Positions 12,491 through 24,344 of a stretch of DNA of 64,000 bases are shown here, piece after piece (position 1 is the stretch's first letter; each line of letters begins with the position of its first letter). The stretch spans positions 3,056,501 through 3,120,500 of the forward strand of contig NW_018344164.1 of assembly GCF_002099425.1 (NCBI RefSeq), written 5' to 3'. The position numbers and the translations under genes are program-made. The notes under the pieces were generated by a model. That model made no database searches, had not been told where the DNA came from, and saw nothing but the letters and a program-made list of their open reading frames with translations. Source of the stretch: Phascolarctos cinereus. Its lineage: Eukaryota > Chordata > Mammalia > Diprotodontia > Phascolarctidae.

Positions 12491-12782
12491 TTATATCTTC
12501 AAGTGGCAGCATTGGCTTCTTTTCATATATTTAATTTTTTTCTAATTTTACACATTTGAGAACACAAAGGTATTATCCTAAAGAGCCTGAATGTGTTGGG
12601 AAAGCCTGAAGAAGTTTTACTTGGGAAACTGCTTTCCAAAATGTGCGGAGTGCTTGTTTGTTGACTGAATGCTAACACAGGAAAACCAAAAAGAGAGTTT
12701 AAAATCAAGTTGCAGCTACAGAACTAGAAACTAGTAAATTCTGTTTTGTTTTGTTTTCCAAAAGTTGACTGATGCCCGCTGC

Positions 12783-13225
12783 TAGGGAGGCAGCTGGGTA
12801 ATATGGTGGACACAGATTCAGTCAAGTCCAAAATCTAGCCTCAGACACTATCTGTAGGACCAGGGGCAAGTCATTTAACCTGTCTGCCTCAGTTCCCTAG
12901 AGGGCCATCTCCAGTCATCCTGATCTAAATCTGGCCACTGGACCCAGACGGCTGCAGAGGAGAAAGTGAGGCTGGTGACCTTGCACAGCCATCCCTTGCT
13001 TAAACCCAATTCACTGCAAGTCATGGCACATTGCCTCCCTGACGTCACAGTCCTCTTCAAGAACAAAGCACAAACAACAAAAACAACAACAGCCTCAGTT
13101 CCCTTATCTATAAGAGAGGGATAATAACAGAACCTACCTACCTCCCAGGGTAAGGAGGCTGTTAGAAGATCATATTTGTCAAGCACTTAGCAAATCTTAC
13201 AGTGCTACATAAATGTTACCTGCTC
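12783..13225 (+). repeat. Marsupial CORE-SINE, split by a younger SINE
   Basis: 5' part (12783-12898): 'gggaggcagctgggtaatat', 'ctagcctcagacactatctg', 'ggggcaagtcatttaacctg'. 3' part (13105-13225): 'ttatctataagagagggata', 'acagtgctacataaatgtta'. A second SINE lies between them at 12899-13091. Confidence 0.8.
12899..13091 (+). repeat. Short marsupial SINE inserted in a CORE-SINE, 13-bp target duplication
   Basis: Flanked by perfect 13-bp copies of gcctcagttccct (12886-12898 and 13092-13104). The insert matches a short marsupial SINE: 'gagggccatctccagtcatc', 'aattcactgcaagtcatggc', 'cctgacgtcacagtcctctt', with an A/C-rich tail at 13070-13091. The tail on the right gives a plus orientation. Confidence 0.85.
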
Positions 13226-13228
13226 TCG

Positions 13229-13230
13229 CT

Positions 13231-13263
<33 letters not shown>

Positions 13264-13297
13264 CACTACTACCACCACCAGCCAGCAGCAGCACCAT
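13229..13297. repeat. ACT/ACC/AGC trinucleotide microsatellite
   Basis: ACT repeats pass into ACC and then AGC units directly after the 3' end of the CORE-SINE, suggesting growth from the SINE tail. It produces a poly-Thr frame that is not a gene. Confidence 0.95.
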
Positions 13298-13544
13298 GCT
13301 CCCCCACCTTTTCCCAAGGTCTGGTCAGCTAGCCTTTTCTCTTTATCCCAGATAACATCATTTCAGTGGGCAAATAAACTACTGTGTAACTTTTAGTGTA
13401 TTCGAGAACTTAGCTACATCATAAAACAAGACCTGAGAGCTACAGGAAAACAGCAATACTGCATAGCTAGCATGTGCATGAGCATTTGTAGAGACTTCCC
13501 ACATTAACACTGTCCAGACTGCATCTGGTCCTCAACAATTGGCA

Positions 13545-13665
13545 AATTTTGCAAATTCAATCTGACAGGCACTTATTGAGCCCTTCTTTTGCTGCAAAGA
13601 ACATGCTGCGTGGTAGGGATACAAACCCCTGTCCTCAAAGAGCTTCTACTCCACTTGTAAATTTA
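13545..13665 (-). repeat. L2 3'-end fragment
   Basis: 'ctgacaggcacttattgagc', 'ggtagggatacaaacccctg' and 'cctcaaagagcttctactcc', the complement of the L2 terminus. Confidence 0.65.
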
Positions 13666-13714
13666 AAATGTATAGAGATATTGGTGGTTAACGATAATGA
13701 AAATGCTGATAAGG

Positions 13715-13932
13715 AGAATGAGGCAGGTGGCTCCCAGGATGGAGTCAGGAAGACTCTGATGTGAATCCTGACTCCCACTAGCCACAGGATCCTGGCCAAG
13801 TCACTGAACTTTTCTCAGCCTCAGTTACCTCACCTCTACAAGAACACTAGCATCTATTTCACAGGGTTGTTGTATCAAATGAAGCGATTAATGTAAAGTG
13901 CTTTGCAAAATGTACCAAGTGACAGAAATGGC
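13715..13932 (+). repeat. Marsupial CORE-SINE
   Basis: 'caggatggagtcaggaagac', 'gatcctggccaagtcactga', 'gcctcagttacctcacctct' and the typical end 'gtaaagtgctttgcaaaatg'. Confidence 0.75.
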
Positions 13933-14369
13933 AGCTGCTATGATTGTCATGATGGCCATCACTGTTGTCATCATCAACCAGCAGGTTAGGGGCAGTCAGA
14001 CTCCTCCTAGTCTAGGGTTATTTCCACTACAATGACACTCATTGTAAATGACTATGCTTAAATAACAGGCAAAAAAAAAGTGACTGCTTATTTGTTAATT
14101 TTTAATTCAGAAATATTTATCATGATCCCTAAAAAAAAGTAAATTAATTAACCAATAGCTTTCACTCTTATTCTCTGATGAGTTGCAGAGGCTATGAAGT
14201 TGATACAGTAAACACAGCATTCACATAAAAACGTTGGTCTTTGAAGCCAGCAGGAATTCCTAACTACCTGAAATCCACCCCATCAATTATCAGATGAAAA
14301 TCTGAAGATCAGCACTCAGAGCTGTTGGCAAAGGCAAATCTTTTGAAAATATGAGCAAGGGCAGACTGG

Positions 14370-14695
14370 AGAAAATGCCTTAAGAACAATCGAAACAGTT
14401 TTACACTTGATTGTGAATGGGTAATCATTCTCATGGCACATTTTGAGGCTTTGTGTTCAATACAGCTTGTAAAAAAATCTGATTTTGTTCCCGGACGTAC
14501 TATTCTATCGGCGACCAGTGAGCAGCTGCCAACCCCAGTTAAATCTGATTAAGGCCTCATACTGAGTTAATCAATCTGATAATGTCAGACATTATTAAGG
14601 AAGCACACATGATATGGTCACAGTGCCGATTATCAGGAGCATGGACACCAAAGCCTTTGTTTTCTCAGAACACTGAAGCTGCTTAAAATAGCCAA
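14370..14695. promoter_or_regulatory. Candidate conserved non-coding element with clustered homeodomain-like sites
   Basis: Repeat-free block with several GATTA/TAATC cores in about 100 bases ('aatctgattaag', 'gttaatcaatctgataat', 'gccgattatcag'). The bases 13935-14370 and 14695-14920 around it are AT-rich and unassigned. Confidence 0.33.
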
Positions 14696-14921
14696 AAAAG
14701 TAAACTCTTCTATCTTCCCCTAGATATGCTACTAACACTCTGTTAAAATACTGTCACTATAGCAGAACTATTTCTTTTCATCTCTGAAATTTTTGTTCTC
14801 ATGACCTATATATTCTTATAAACCACAACCTAGACAAGGGTACAAAAAAATGAAAATTCTACCATAAAGTGTGACTGTCTCTTGAGAGAGAAAATTCCAA
14901 GGCAAACTTAGATCTGAAGGA

Positions 14922-15085
14922 GATCAAAAGATCATAAAATCATCCATTTGGAACTTTTAGATCCCTTGGAGAACACTAAGTCAAACCTTTCCATTGCAAA
15001 CATGAGGAAACTGAGGCACAGAGGTGCTCAGGGTTATACATCTCATGAATGTCTGAGGTGGAAGTCACTATCTCAAAGTGAAGAC
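14922..15085 (+). repeat. MIR3-type SINE
   Basis: 'gatcataaaatcatccattt', 'tagatcccttggagaacact' and 'acatgaggaaactgaggcac'. The following 500 bases to about 15650 are unassigned. Confidence 0.6.
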
Positions 15086-15654
15086 CTCATGTTGGGTTGT
15101 AGGCGAAAAGGTGTAAGGTGTCAAAGACCCAACTCACAGGTCAGCTTCTGGCTTTGGCACATTGAAGATTAATGATAAGGGATCAAAGAAAAAGCAATGA
15201 GGTTATTGAAAACTGGAATCAAATGGCAGCAGGTTGAACTGTGGTATTCCCTGAGCTTAAGGAGTTTTGTGATGCAACTATGGGGCTAAAAGACAAACAT
15301 GAATGCACGTAAAGATAAGTGTGCAAACTAAGAATAAATTTTAAAAGGGAAAAAGCATCACAAATTTGTTTTTAACCAACTTTCTACCTTGTGTTAGGTG
15401 AGAGGGCCAGAGAAGTTCAATAAATGAAAAGAGAATTTTAGGATGTGGGCAACAGATCCTTCTTTGGGCAACTGACCAATATTTTCTAAATTAAAAATGA
15501 ATTCTATTTCAGCTAAGGGGAGTACACATTTTCGTTTTTCACTTTCTAAAACAAAAAAATCCACTGTCATGGTGTATTTACATATATATGTAAAGATACA
15601 AAAAAAATCTTAATACATGCTTTGTAACTAGCTGTCATAGGACAAAAGTTGGAT

Positions 15655-16080
15655 CAGAGTTTTTGAGCTGGGAGGGACCTGACCATGGACATCTAGGCCA
15701 TTGGTGTCAAACTCCAATAGAAACAGGGCCACCAAACCATATATAAGGATCCTTGATAACCACATATTGACTTAGAAAACCACATATTAACATCATCTAT
15801 GTTCTACTATACTGTTAGTGATTTTGTTAAGTATTTTCTAGTTTATATCTTAATCTGGTTTTGGCTCACTCAAGAGTGTTGCTGGCAGCAGTGGGCATCT
15901 CTGATTTAGTCCAATCCCTTCATTTTACAAAATGAGGACATTAGGACCCATAGAGGGAAATAACCTGAGCAAGGACCTAAAGAGAGTTAAGTGGCAGAGC
16001 TGATAATTAAATTCAGGTTTTACAATGGAAAGTTCATTGATCCATTCATCGTCCACTCCACCATACTGATGCTCACAGAA
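15655..16080 (+). repeat. MIR3-type SINE split by a DNA transposon
   Basis: 5' part (15655-15698) 'gagctgggagggacctgacc' and 3' part (from 15904) 'tttagtccaatcccttcatt', 'caaaatgaggacattaggac'. The two join in sense once the 205-bp insert is set aside. Confidence 0.65.
15699..15903. mobile_element. Short non-autonomous hAT-type DNA transposon
   Basis: Left end 'cattggtgtcaaactc' and right end 'gggcatctctg' are worn terminal inverted repeats of a hAT family. It is flanked by 8-bp direct repeats atctaggc (15691-15698) and atttagtc (15904-15911), 6 of 8 identical. It has no transposase frame. Confidence 0.65.
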
Positions 16081-16199
16081 GGATGCTCCATTCAAGAACT
16101 TCTTGTATAAGGGAGGAGATTGCAAGGGAGGCTTGTAGAAGAGAAGTCATCTCTGGCATTTGGGTCCCTCCATTTTAGGTAAGCTGGGCATACACCAAA

Positions 16200-16732
16200 G
16201 CCCTACTGCATGTTGGGCTGTTGCTGGAGCTGTGAACTGGTCTAGCCATTTTGGGAAGTGATTTAGAACTACCCCAAAAGGTACTGAACTATGTTTATCC
16301 TTTGACACAGCAATACTACTACTTGGTCTGTACACCTAAAGAGGAAAAGGACCTGTGGGTACAAGATGTATGTACAGAGGCTCTTTTTTTTTCCCAGTGA
16401 TAAAGAAATGGAAAATGAAGGGGTACCCACCAATCAGGAAATGATTTAACAAATAATGGAATATAAATGTGATGATACGCTATGTTCTGTAATAAATGAT
16501 GAAAGGGACAGTTTCAGAGAAAGCTAGGAAGATTAGTATCAACTGAAACAGGGTGAAGTGAACAATACCAGGAGAATAATTTATGCAATAACTCTGAAAC
16601 ACTCACACTAATCAGCACTATGACCAACCATGATTTTGTTTTTGTTTTTTTTCTCAATGATGGGAGAGAAAAGAGGAGAAGGTGGATTTCTGTGGATTGT
16701 AAAAGCAAATTTTAATTTTAAAAAAACAACTT
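16200..16732 (+). mobile_element. LINE-1 3' end, decayed
   Basis: Matches the end of marsupial L1 ORF2 and 3' UTR: 'gctgtgaactggtctagcca', 'tttgacacagcaatactact', 'ttggtctgtacacctaaaga', 'gtttcagagaaagctaggaa', ending in an A/T-rich tail. 5' truncated; many substitutions and no useful open frame remain. 16735-17130 beyond it is unassigned. Confidence 0.8.
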
Positions 16733-17134
16733 AGTAATTGAATCACATGAAATAGCTGATGAGTTAGACAGGACCAGCTTACACCCTCACAGGAGTCACA
16801 AGGCAAATTCCAAATGGATTGAAATTATAATTACAGAGAGAGGATAAACTTATCACAGAACCACTTATCTCTTCCATTGGCCCACAGTTTTAGTAAGCCT
16901 AATGGGCTTGGTTCCCATTGACTTTGTACAGAGAAATCGGGTAGAGATAAATGTCACAAACAGAACTTGAATACAATAGCATTAGCACTCAAAAGACAAG
17001 AGGTAGGGACTACACCAGTAATTCCATTGGTATAGAGCAGTCTCAAGTGAAGAAATTCCCAGTATTAGAGGATAAGTGCTAAAGCAATGAGAGGGTGACT
17101 GATTTGCTCAGAATCAAAATGAAATCGAATAAAA

Positions 17135-17325
17135 AAAAATATTAAGCACTTACTACATGCCAGGTACTGTGCTGGGTATGGGGGACACAAAGTGAGGCAA
17201 AAGACAATCCCTGTCCTCAAGGAGCTTACAATCTAATGGGGGAGACAACATGCCAACTAATACATACAAAGTGGGCTAAATACAGGATAAACAGGAAATA
17301 ATTAACAGAGGGAATGCACTAGCCA
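17135..17325 (-). repeat. L2 3'-end fragment
   Basis: 'gcacttactacatgccaggt', 'ctgtcctcaaggagcttaca', 'ggaaataattaacagaggga'. A SINE end in minus sense follows at about 17330-17405 ('gaacccaggtcttcctgggt'). Confidence 0.8.
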
Positions 17326-17409
17326 CTATGTGCTATATGTGTCATAGGTGGGACATGAACCCAGGTCTTCCTGGGTTTGAGGCTGGCTATCTACTGAACC
17401 ATTCTGTCT

Positions 17410-18478
17410 CCCAACCAACCGTTAATTTGACATGGACATGTCTCATCTTGGGGAGGGGGGAAGGAAAGGAAGTGGAATTTCTACTTGGAAGGCAATCTTG
17501 GTCTTCTGGACCAAATGTGAAAAAGGGATGCTCTTTATTTTCTAGGGACTGAGGCAATAGATCCCATGGCTCTTGGTACTGACTTGGACAGAGGCATAGT
17601 ACTGGACTTACACTAACACAGCTGGTGGTTTGGGGCCCGACCTGTGGCAGCTATGTAAGGCCATCCATCCTCCAAACGAACAAGAGTGGTGCCTTGTGCC
17701 AGCAGGAGCCCTAAGGAATATAACAAGAGTCACTGCCTTTCTTGTCATCGTCTCTGCATCTTCAGCCAACTCACTTCTCCCTGGCTTTGCAGATACAAAG
17801 AAAGTAGACCGTCACTGTTGAGTACCTCAAGGGCCATCTCACCCTTGGGACTGAAAGCCAAACTAGAAAGTTATGGAAAAGAACACTTGGGCTTTTGTGT
17901 GAAAGACACACTCAAACCCTTACTCGTGACCCGATCAGGTAAGTCACATACTTGGTGCCCTCAGGTAACCATCTAAGACAAAAATTTCAAACCAGGTGTA
18001 GCCTGGCATTGGCAAAGAAAGTCTGCCATACCAGAGAAATCACAGGACCTCCCCTTCATCTCTATATTATATATTATAAAATGGTTTCAATTCTTTAGTG
18101 CCTTAGAAACAAGAAGAAGGAATTTTAATAGGACTATTCTAGAGAAGTAAGCATTTTACGACTCTGTATGCTGTGGCTAGACATCAATATCAGACTAGAC
18201 AGCTTCATTTTATTTTCTCATCTTTCCTAACAATGTGTCCTATCCCATGTGCCTTACTAATATTTTGTCCGGTATCGAGCCCCACTATCTTTCTTCTCTC
18301 CATTCCACCTCTTTCTATCTCTCCATTCTTTCTGCCCTGTCCTGCCTTGCAACCTATCACACACTCATACAAATATGCACTCTTCTTAACTTGGTGAAAA
18401 TCTTATTACTTCAATCTTCAATTACTTCAATACTTCAATAAACTTCAATCTCACTACTTCTCATTTTCACTCTTTTCT
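17410..18478. other. Intronic sequence, nothing recognised
   Basis: No repeat family recognised. The open frames at 17630-17976 (+) look like chance. 18225-18480 is C/T-rich. Confidence 0.4.
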
Positions 18479-18479
18479 A

Positions 18480-18645
18480 GCCCCTCAATAACATAGCAAT
18501 GTCCTTTCTAAATTTCTAAAATGTGAACCTGAAACTGAACACAATACTCTAGATGTGATCTCACCTAGACAGTCAAGTGAAACTACAATGTCCTTGGTTC
18601 TGGACATTATGACTCTCAAGGAAGTTTTAGACTGTGGAGCATAAA
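18480..18645 (+). repeat. CR1/L3-like LINE fragment
   Basis: 'gcaatgtcctttctaaattt', 'gaactgaac..acaatactctagatgtg' order and 'ggttctggacattatgactc' resemble the same old CR1-clade family as 11226-11425. 18646-19220 is unassigned. Confidence 0.45.
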
Positions 18646-19221
18646 GGAACACAGTATTTAATCCCCCACCACCCTCCTCCAGGATAAGAGGAGTTATGCA
18701 GGTCATTATATAAAAATATCTCTAGAAAACATAGGAGTATATATGAAGGCACAATCTTGATTGTTTGAATGTATTGATCATACCACCATTTGTTTCCCTG
18801 AATACATCTCTGCAACTGGATAGAAAAGACGTTATGGACTACGGGAACAGGTAATTGATGAGAACTGTACTTGGTGACCAAGTTCCTATCTTGGAAAACA
18901 AAAAAGTGGCTATTAGCTAAAACTGGCACATGCCTTAAAATACTCTCAAAAAACCTAAAGTAAACATGACAATTTAATTTGAATAACTGCTTCACTGAAA
19001 TGGATAAGGGTAAAAAGAATCTCATCTTAGAGAAACAGAAAGTAAACTAATTTTAAAGACAAGTTCATTTACAAGGAGCACTTAATTTGTATGAAAGGAA
19101 GTTCAACATGGAGAATTTGGCAGAGCATCACACCTGCAAATGAAGATGCAATAAAAGGTTTCTATCTGTCTTTAGACATGAAAACTAATCATGGAAACAA
19201 TATTATAGGGGAGATCAGAAA

Positions 19222-19545
19222 AAGCTCTGGACCTCAACAAAGCCCAGTTTCCTCCTGTGTGCTAAAAAGAGACAATTCTTGCACCACCTACCTCAGAGCA
19301 ATTGTGAACATCAAATGAGATAATGTATGTAAAGTGCTCTGGAGACTGTAAAGCATTATATAAATATCAGACTTTAGCAGCAGTAAGAGGAATTCACAGT
19401 GAAATATGAGCCCCATGAAGCTTTGACTTACAGAGTTACAAAGTTTATATTCTACCCTGTTGTTCAAGAAGAGAATCACAGAATCATACATTTAGAGTTG
19501 GAAGGCACACAAGGTCCTCTCTTTCAGCAGTGTCAAAGTGGAGAC
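19222..19545 (+). repeat. MIR/CORE-SINE 3' part and a MIR3-type head
   Basis: 19222-19385: 'cccagtttcctcctgtgtgc', 'gtaaagtgctctggagactg'. 19470-19545: 'atcacagaatcatacattta' and 'gagttggaaggcacacaagg'. Confidence 0.55.
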
Positions 19546-19849
19546 TATGAAATCACCCCTAAATCATACATGATGAACCAAGCAGAGAGGAGCTACCCAC
19601 GGTCTAGTTTTCAACACAACAGCACCACTGCCTTCCACCATTGTCACATGACACTTCCCACTCTTTCCCCTCCCACAACCAGCCTCCCATGGCTGTACCA
19701 CCTCAGCATGGTTCCTCAGGGCTCTTGTAGCACTGCCGATGAGTAAGTGCCCCCCTTCTTTTATTTGTTGTTTCTGCTGTACAGGATGAAGAAAAAGCAG
19801 GTACGGATGGATTGGAATCTGTATCATGGCTCTCTCTGCATTATCTTCT

Positions 19850-20255
19850 CCCCCAATTTCACCTCTTTTCTGAACTTTCTTCTCCATTATTGTCAAGAGC
19901 ACTGGTATTCTTCCATCAGGGGTCATCGCCAACTCCTTCCTTCCCCCCCTCTCACTTCACATATTCAACCAGATACCAAATACTGACATTTATACCTCTA
20001 TGGCATCAGTCATTTTTCTCCATTCACACAGCCCTCACCCTGATCCAGACCCTCATCTCATCTCTTGCATAGACTATTTCAGCTGTCTTCTCACTCCAAT
20101 CCACATTCTTCCACACTAGTGCCAGAGTGATTTTCTTTTTTTTTTTTTTCCAGAGTGATTTTCTTAAAGTACATCTTTAAAACCATGTCACCTCTCAACC
20201 TAATAAAACTCCACTGGCTCACTACTGACTCCAGGATCAATTATTATTTGATCTT
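19850..20255 (+). mobile_element. LINE-2 internal fragment (end of RT region)
   Basis: Order of blocks as in L2: 'acacagccctcaccctgatc', 'ccagaccctcatctcatctc', 'catgtcacctctcaacctaa', 'ctccactggctcactactga'. A 28-bp T-tract duplication interrupts it at 20122-20165. 20256-20550 is unassigned. Confidence 0.7.
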
Positions 20256-20554
20256 TATATTACCCTTTTTCAATGCCTATTTTTGTATTTTATAACACAC
20301 ATAATTATTAGTATAGTACATGCCTATAATTTGTAAATAAGAAAATACTCAAATATTGGAGGTACTGTGCCCAATTTTGATTTACTGATGGAGTATGTGA
20401 TTAAAAGTGTTTGAAGACCACTATCTAGTCCATCTGTCCACCTTCAAGAAGACTGAAAAAGCACACATTCATAAAGCCTGGATCAAAGTCATTTGTCAGT
20501 GATGCCAAAGACAGCAAAAAGGAAGATAGTCAAAACCGAACCCAGTTCTACTAA

Positions 20555-20740
20555 TCAGTGCTGGATTTATAATCAGAGAACCTCGGTTTGAATCCAGCTT
20601 TTGCCACTATTTGCATGATCTTTATCAAGACCTTTAATCTCTCTGAGCCTCAGTTTCCTCATCTCTATAATAAGGGAGCTGGACTAGATAAGTGCTAAAA
20701 TGTTTCCCACCTCTAGATCTATCACCGCTTCTAGCTCTAA
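20555..20740 (+). repeat. MIR SINE
   Basis: 'ggatttataatcagagaacc', 'ctctctgagcctcagtttcc', 'gggagctggactagataagt', near full length. Confidence 0.75.
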
Positions 20741-21905
20741 AAATCTGCATTTCTATGGTTCCAAGAAAAAAAGAAATGGAAAATATTCCTCTATGGAGAA
20801 GCTCCCCACATCAACAGATGTGGAGCTTCTAAAAGACCTTAAAGTTTCATTCAGACTGGTTATTGCCGTTATCTTCCAATCTCTGAAGTGACTGGTCCCC
20901 CAAATCCCATCAGATTGGAGAATGTGATAAAAAACCAAGAAACACCCCTGCCATGCCATTCTGGGCCTACTGGCTTCAGGGTGACATTTCTTCACCCCAG
21001 TGATGCCAAGACTTCAGGGGTTAAAAAAAAAAAAGCTTTCCTCAGACCAACCCTGAATACTAGGCAGATTCAGCACCCTCCAAAGTAAACACACTATGTA
21101 TGAACATAAAAGATTAAAATGGTATTCAGAAGCTAAGCCAATTTCAATCCACAGTATAATATTCTGTTATGCTAAAAGAACACACACGCAAGATTCTAGC
21201 CTCATAGATAATTGACACTCAGACTCCTAATCTTTTTTATTTTCATATGGAGGCCACTTTGATTTAGCTACTTTTCAAATTCTGATGATACATTAGATGT
21301 CTGAAAATGGTGTATGCAGAGAATTCCATTGTAAATTAAACAATAACCAACCTCAGGGACTGGGCTACTGGCACATATGCATTTTCATGTATCACAAGTA
21401 CTTGTGGCATGTGTGGAACCTACCACTAAAGTGACGTCTAAAACCCATTTGTAGAGAACAACTTTAATTACAAATGAAATAATTATATTATTTTGAAAGC
21501 TTAAATACACGTAATGTTTAATTCCTAGAACTCTGCCAATTCACTTGAGAGTCAGTCACACTTGTCTTCCGTCTCTTTAGCTTCCATATAAATTATGCTT
21601 CCACATGGGAGGAAAAGATGGAAACATCTATAAAACAGCATTGGTACATTTTTCCTACTCTCTCTTTATGAATCAAGCACATCAAACAATGGTGATTTAT
21701 TTCATAATGTCACATGAAGGCAAGATATAATATAGTGTATAAGGCACCCACAGTTTCAAAGACATCACCATTTGGTTGGAGTCCATTTATTTCCATCTGG
21801 GTAATTTGCTTGCAATAACTTTCAGATGTCACCAAGTAATAAGGAGCGAGGGGGAGAGGAGGGCATATGGTCAAAAGGAAGTTCATGACTTGCATTCATG
21901 GCTCA
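20741..21905. other. Intronic sequence with one strong hairpin
   Basis: Single-copy looking. An imperfect 14-bp hairpin lies at 20797-20830. AT-rich with no gene. Confidence 0.4.
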
Positions 21906-21907
21906 CC

Positions 21908-22612
21908 TGATAAGAGTTGACATTTATATAAGCCTTGCAAAGTCTACAAAGTGCTTCATGTATTTTATATTTGAGAGCACAATAACCCTGTGAGGCAGTA
22001 TAAGCATGATCTGCCCCATTTTATAGCTAAGCAAACTGAAGCTCAGAGAGGTTAAGGGATTTGTCTATGACCACACAGCTAGAAAAGGTCTCAGAAGGGA
22101 CGTGAAAATCATCGAGCCAAGCTCCATGTCTGCTGTTCTTTCTCTTGTTTTCTTTTTCACAAGACTAGTGGTGCTCTTCCACCATAAAAGGACGGGGGAG
22201 CAACTGCTTTTGTGCTAAATGTCTTCATATTGAAACTATGATGAAGTCATGACACACACATGCAGAACAATGGTCTTGTCTCTGGTTCTCTAGGGAGGTG
22301 ACTTGGCTGGGGGGTCTGCAAACCTATCTAAAGAAAGTGTGACCCCTGTGGGAATTCCCAATTACAGTAAACCCAATGAATCAATTATCCAATGAACAAT
22401 GACAGGATCATGGATTAGGAGCTGGAAGGGGGCTTTAGAGACCGAGTCCAAACCTTCCGTTTACAAATTGGGAAAAACGAGGTCCCTCAAAGGTAAATGA
22501 TGGGTCTGCCATCATACAGCTAGTGACTGTCTGAGGAGAACATCTGACCTCAGGTCTTCCAGACTCCAAGTCTGGTACTCCGTCCATTTCAGCACCCTGC
22601 CTTTCTAAACGA
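21908..22612 (+). repeat. Two MIR3-type SINEs
   Basis: 21908-22150: 'gcaaagtctacaaagtgctt', 'cctgtgaggcagtataagca', 'ctcagagaggttaagggatt'. 22405-22612: 'gattaggagctggaaggggg', 'cttccgtttacaaattggga', 'ctccaagtctggtactccgt'. Confidence 0.7.
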
Positions 22613-22777
22613 ATGTCCTAAAAAAATCTCTTAAATCAGGGTCAGGTCATCTGCCAGGTACAGTGAGGCTCCGGCCAGTAGAGCTGCCACTGACAGCTAC
22701 ATCTGTCCCCATGCTCCATAGGACTAGGGGCTCACTGTCATGTGAATATTCTCTTAAGCTGAGGAAAGGTGTGTTAA

Positions 22778-22893
<116 letters not shown>

Positions 22894-23221
22894 TTCAGGT
22901 CAATCTGTGTCCATTCAAATAACAGTGTAACTGAATTCATTATCCACAATCATTGCAGTCTTACTGATTCAAGAACTTTGGCATCATTTCCGTTGTGATG
23001 CAGCCGACACGTTATCCATATCGTTATCCATACATATCCATATCCTGACATTATCCATAGCGTTAAAAAAAAAGTTCAAGGGTGGGAGCAATTTTTAGCC
23101 AGTAGATTAAACACTGTTAACCATAAATAATTTTTTTCTTGATCTCCAAACAAACATCAAAATTCTACGAGTTGAATTTCATTTTATTTTACTTATGTAC
23201 TACTAACTGGAACATAATTGA

Positions 23222-23352
23222 TAGAGAACTGTCCCAGAATCAAGAAAAGCTGGCTTCAAGTTCTGGTTGTGTGATCCTGGGTAAATCATGTCATCTCTCA
23301 TGCTTTGGTAAAGGGGAATTTTCTCCCTGGGAGTTCCTTCACCAATAAGATG
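23222..23352 (+). repeat. MIR-related SINE fragment
   Basis: 'gaaaagctggcttcaagttc', 'tgtgtgatcctgggtaaatc', and the 'ctccctgggagttccttcac' end also seen at 42645-42880. Confidence 0.5.
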
Positions 23353-24340
23353 GTAAGTCTGGATGTAGCTACCGTTAAAGCTGCCCTCGAGAAGGAGGCG
23401 CAGTTCTCAGGGTAGTGAATGCCCTTCCACTCACTGGAGGGCTTCAGACCTGGACCAGAGGATTCTTGGTCAGGGATAGGTCACCCAGCTCCCTGGGAGT
23501 CTGGGAACTGGTCAGGTCTTTTATTAAACAGTTAGTCCTTCAACTGTCCACTGAACACAAAATGTCCAAAGATGAATTCTTAAAAAGTCCATCTCACAAA
23601 GCAATAAACACCTGCATACGATTTGGTGCCCTCCGTACTTAAGCATTCACACCATTTCCCTTTACCCACGTGACACAGAACTAAGGGCCCTGGATTTGTA
23701 CGTGGTTCCGTGGCTCATTGGGGATGACGGTAACTCCTCTCAAAGAGGAGGCTTATTTCTGCTCTCTGTGTCTGCGACGAACCACAAAGCATCATCTTCT
23801 CACAGGCCGAGGTTCATATTTTAGAATGAAGTCACTGATGAATCATCGATCTTGATCTACTGACACCCTCCCCCCAATCCATTCAAATGAGGAACTTACC
23901 AAGTCTGGGTGTTCATCTTTTAAATTAATTGAATTGAACCTAAAATGCAAACATAAAACAATAGGACTTTTCTCAGCACTTTTCCCTAAAATGAGTCTTC
24001 TCTCACTCCCCTCTTCCTCAGCACAGTCAGGAAAGGGAGCTTTTCTCCCTGGAACCGTTCTCCTCTGCCCCACAGTCCCATCTGCAACCTGGAGACCATG
24101 CAGGGTACTCCTGAAGGGCGCCAAGCTGCAAACCTCCTGAGTGAGCATATGATACCTCATCCAATTGATTTGCTCCCACTTGTTCTTGCATACACGCTGT
24201 TCTGGCAGGATAGAGATGAAGGCGCAGAAGCCAGACTGCAGAAACTTTAGAAGAGAGAGAAAGGAAAGAAAGTGGAAATGCCACATGTGCTTTTTCAAAG
24301 AACAGAGGCATAAAATGGAGGAGAGTTCTATGATAGCTAG
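23353..24340. other. Intronic sequence, nothing recognised
   Basis: Moderately GC-rich. Overlapping open frames on both strands at 23843-24311 have no recognised product and look like chance. No repeat family seen. Confidence 0.4.
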
Positions 24341-24344
24341 TAGG

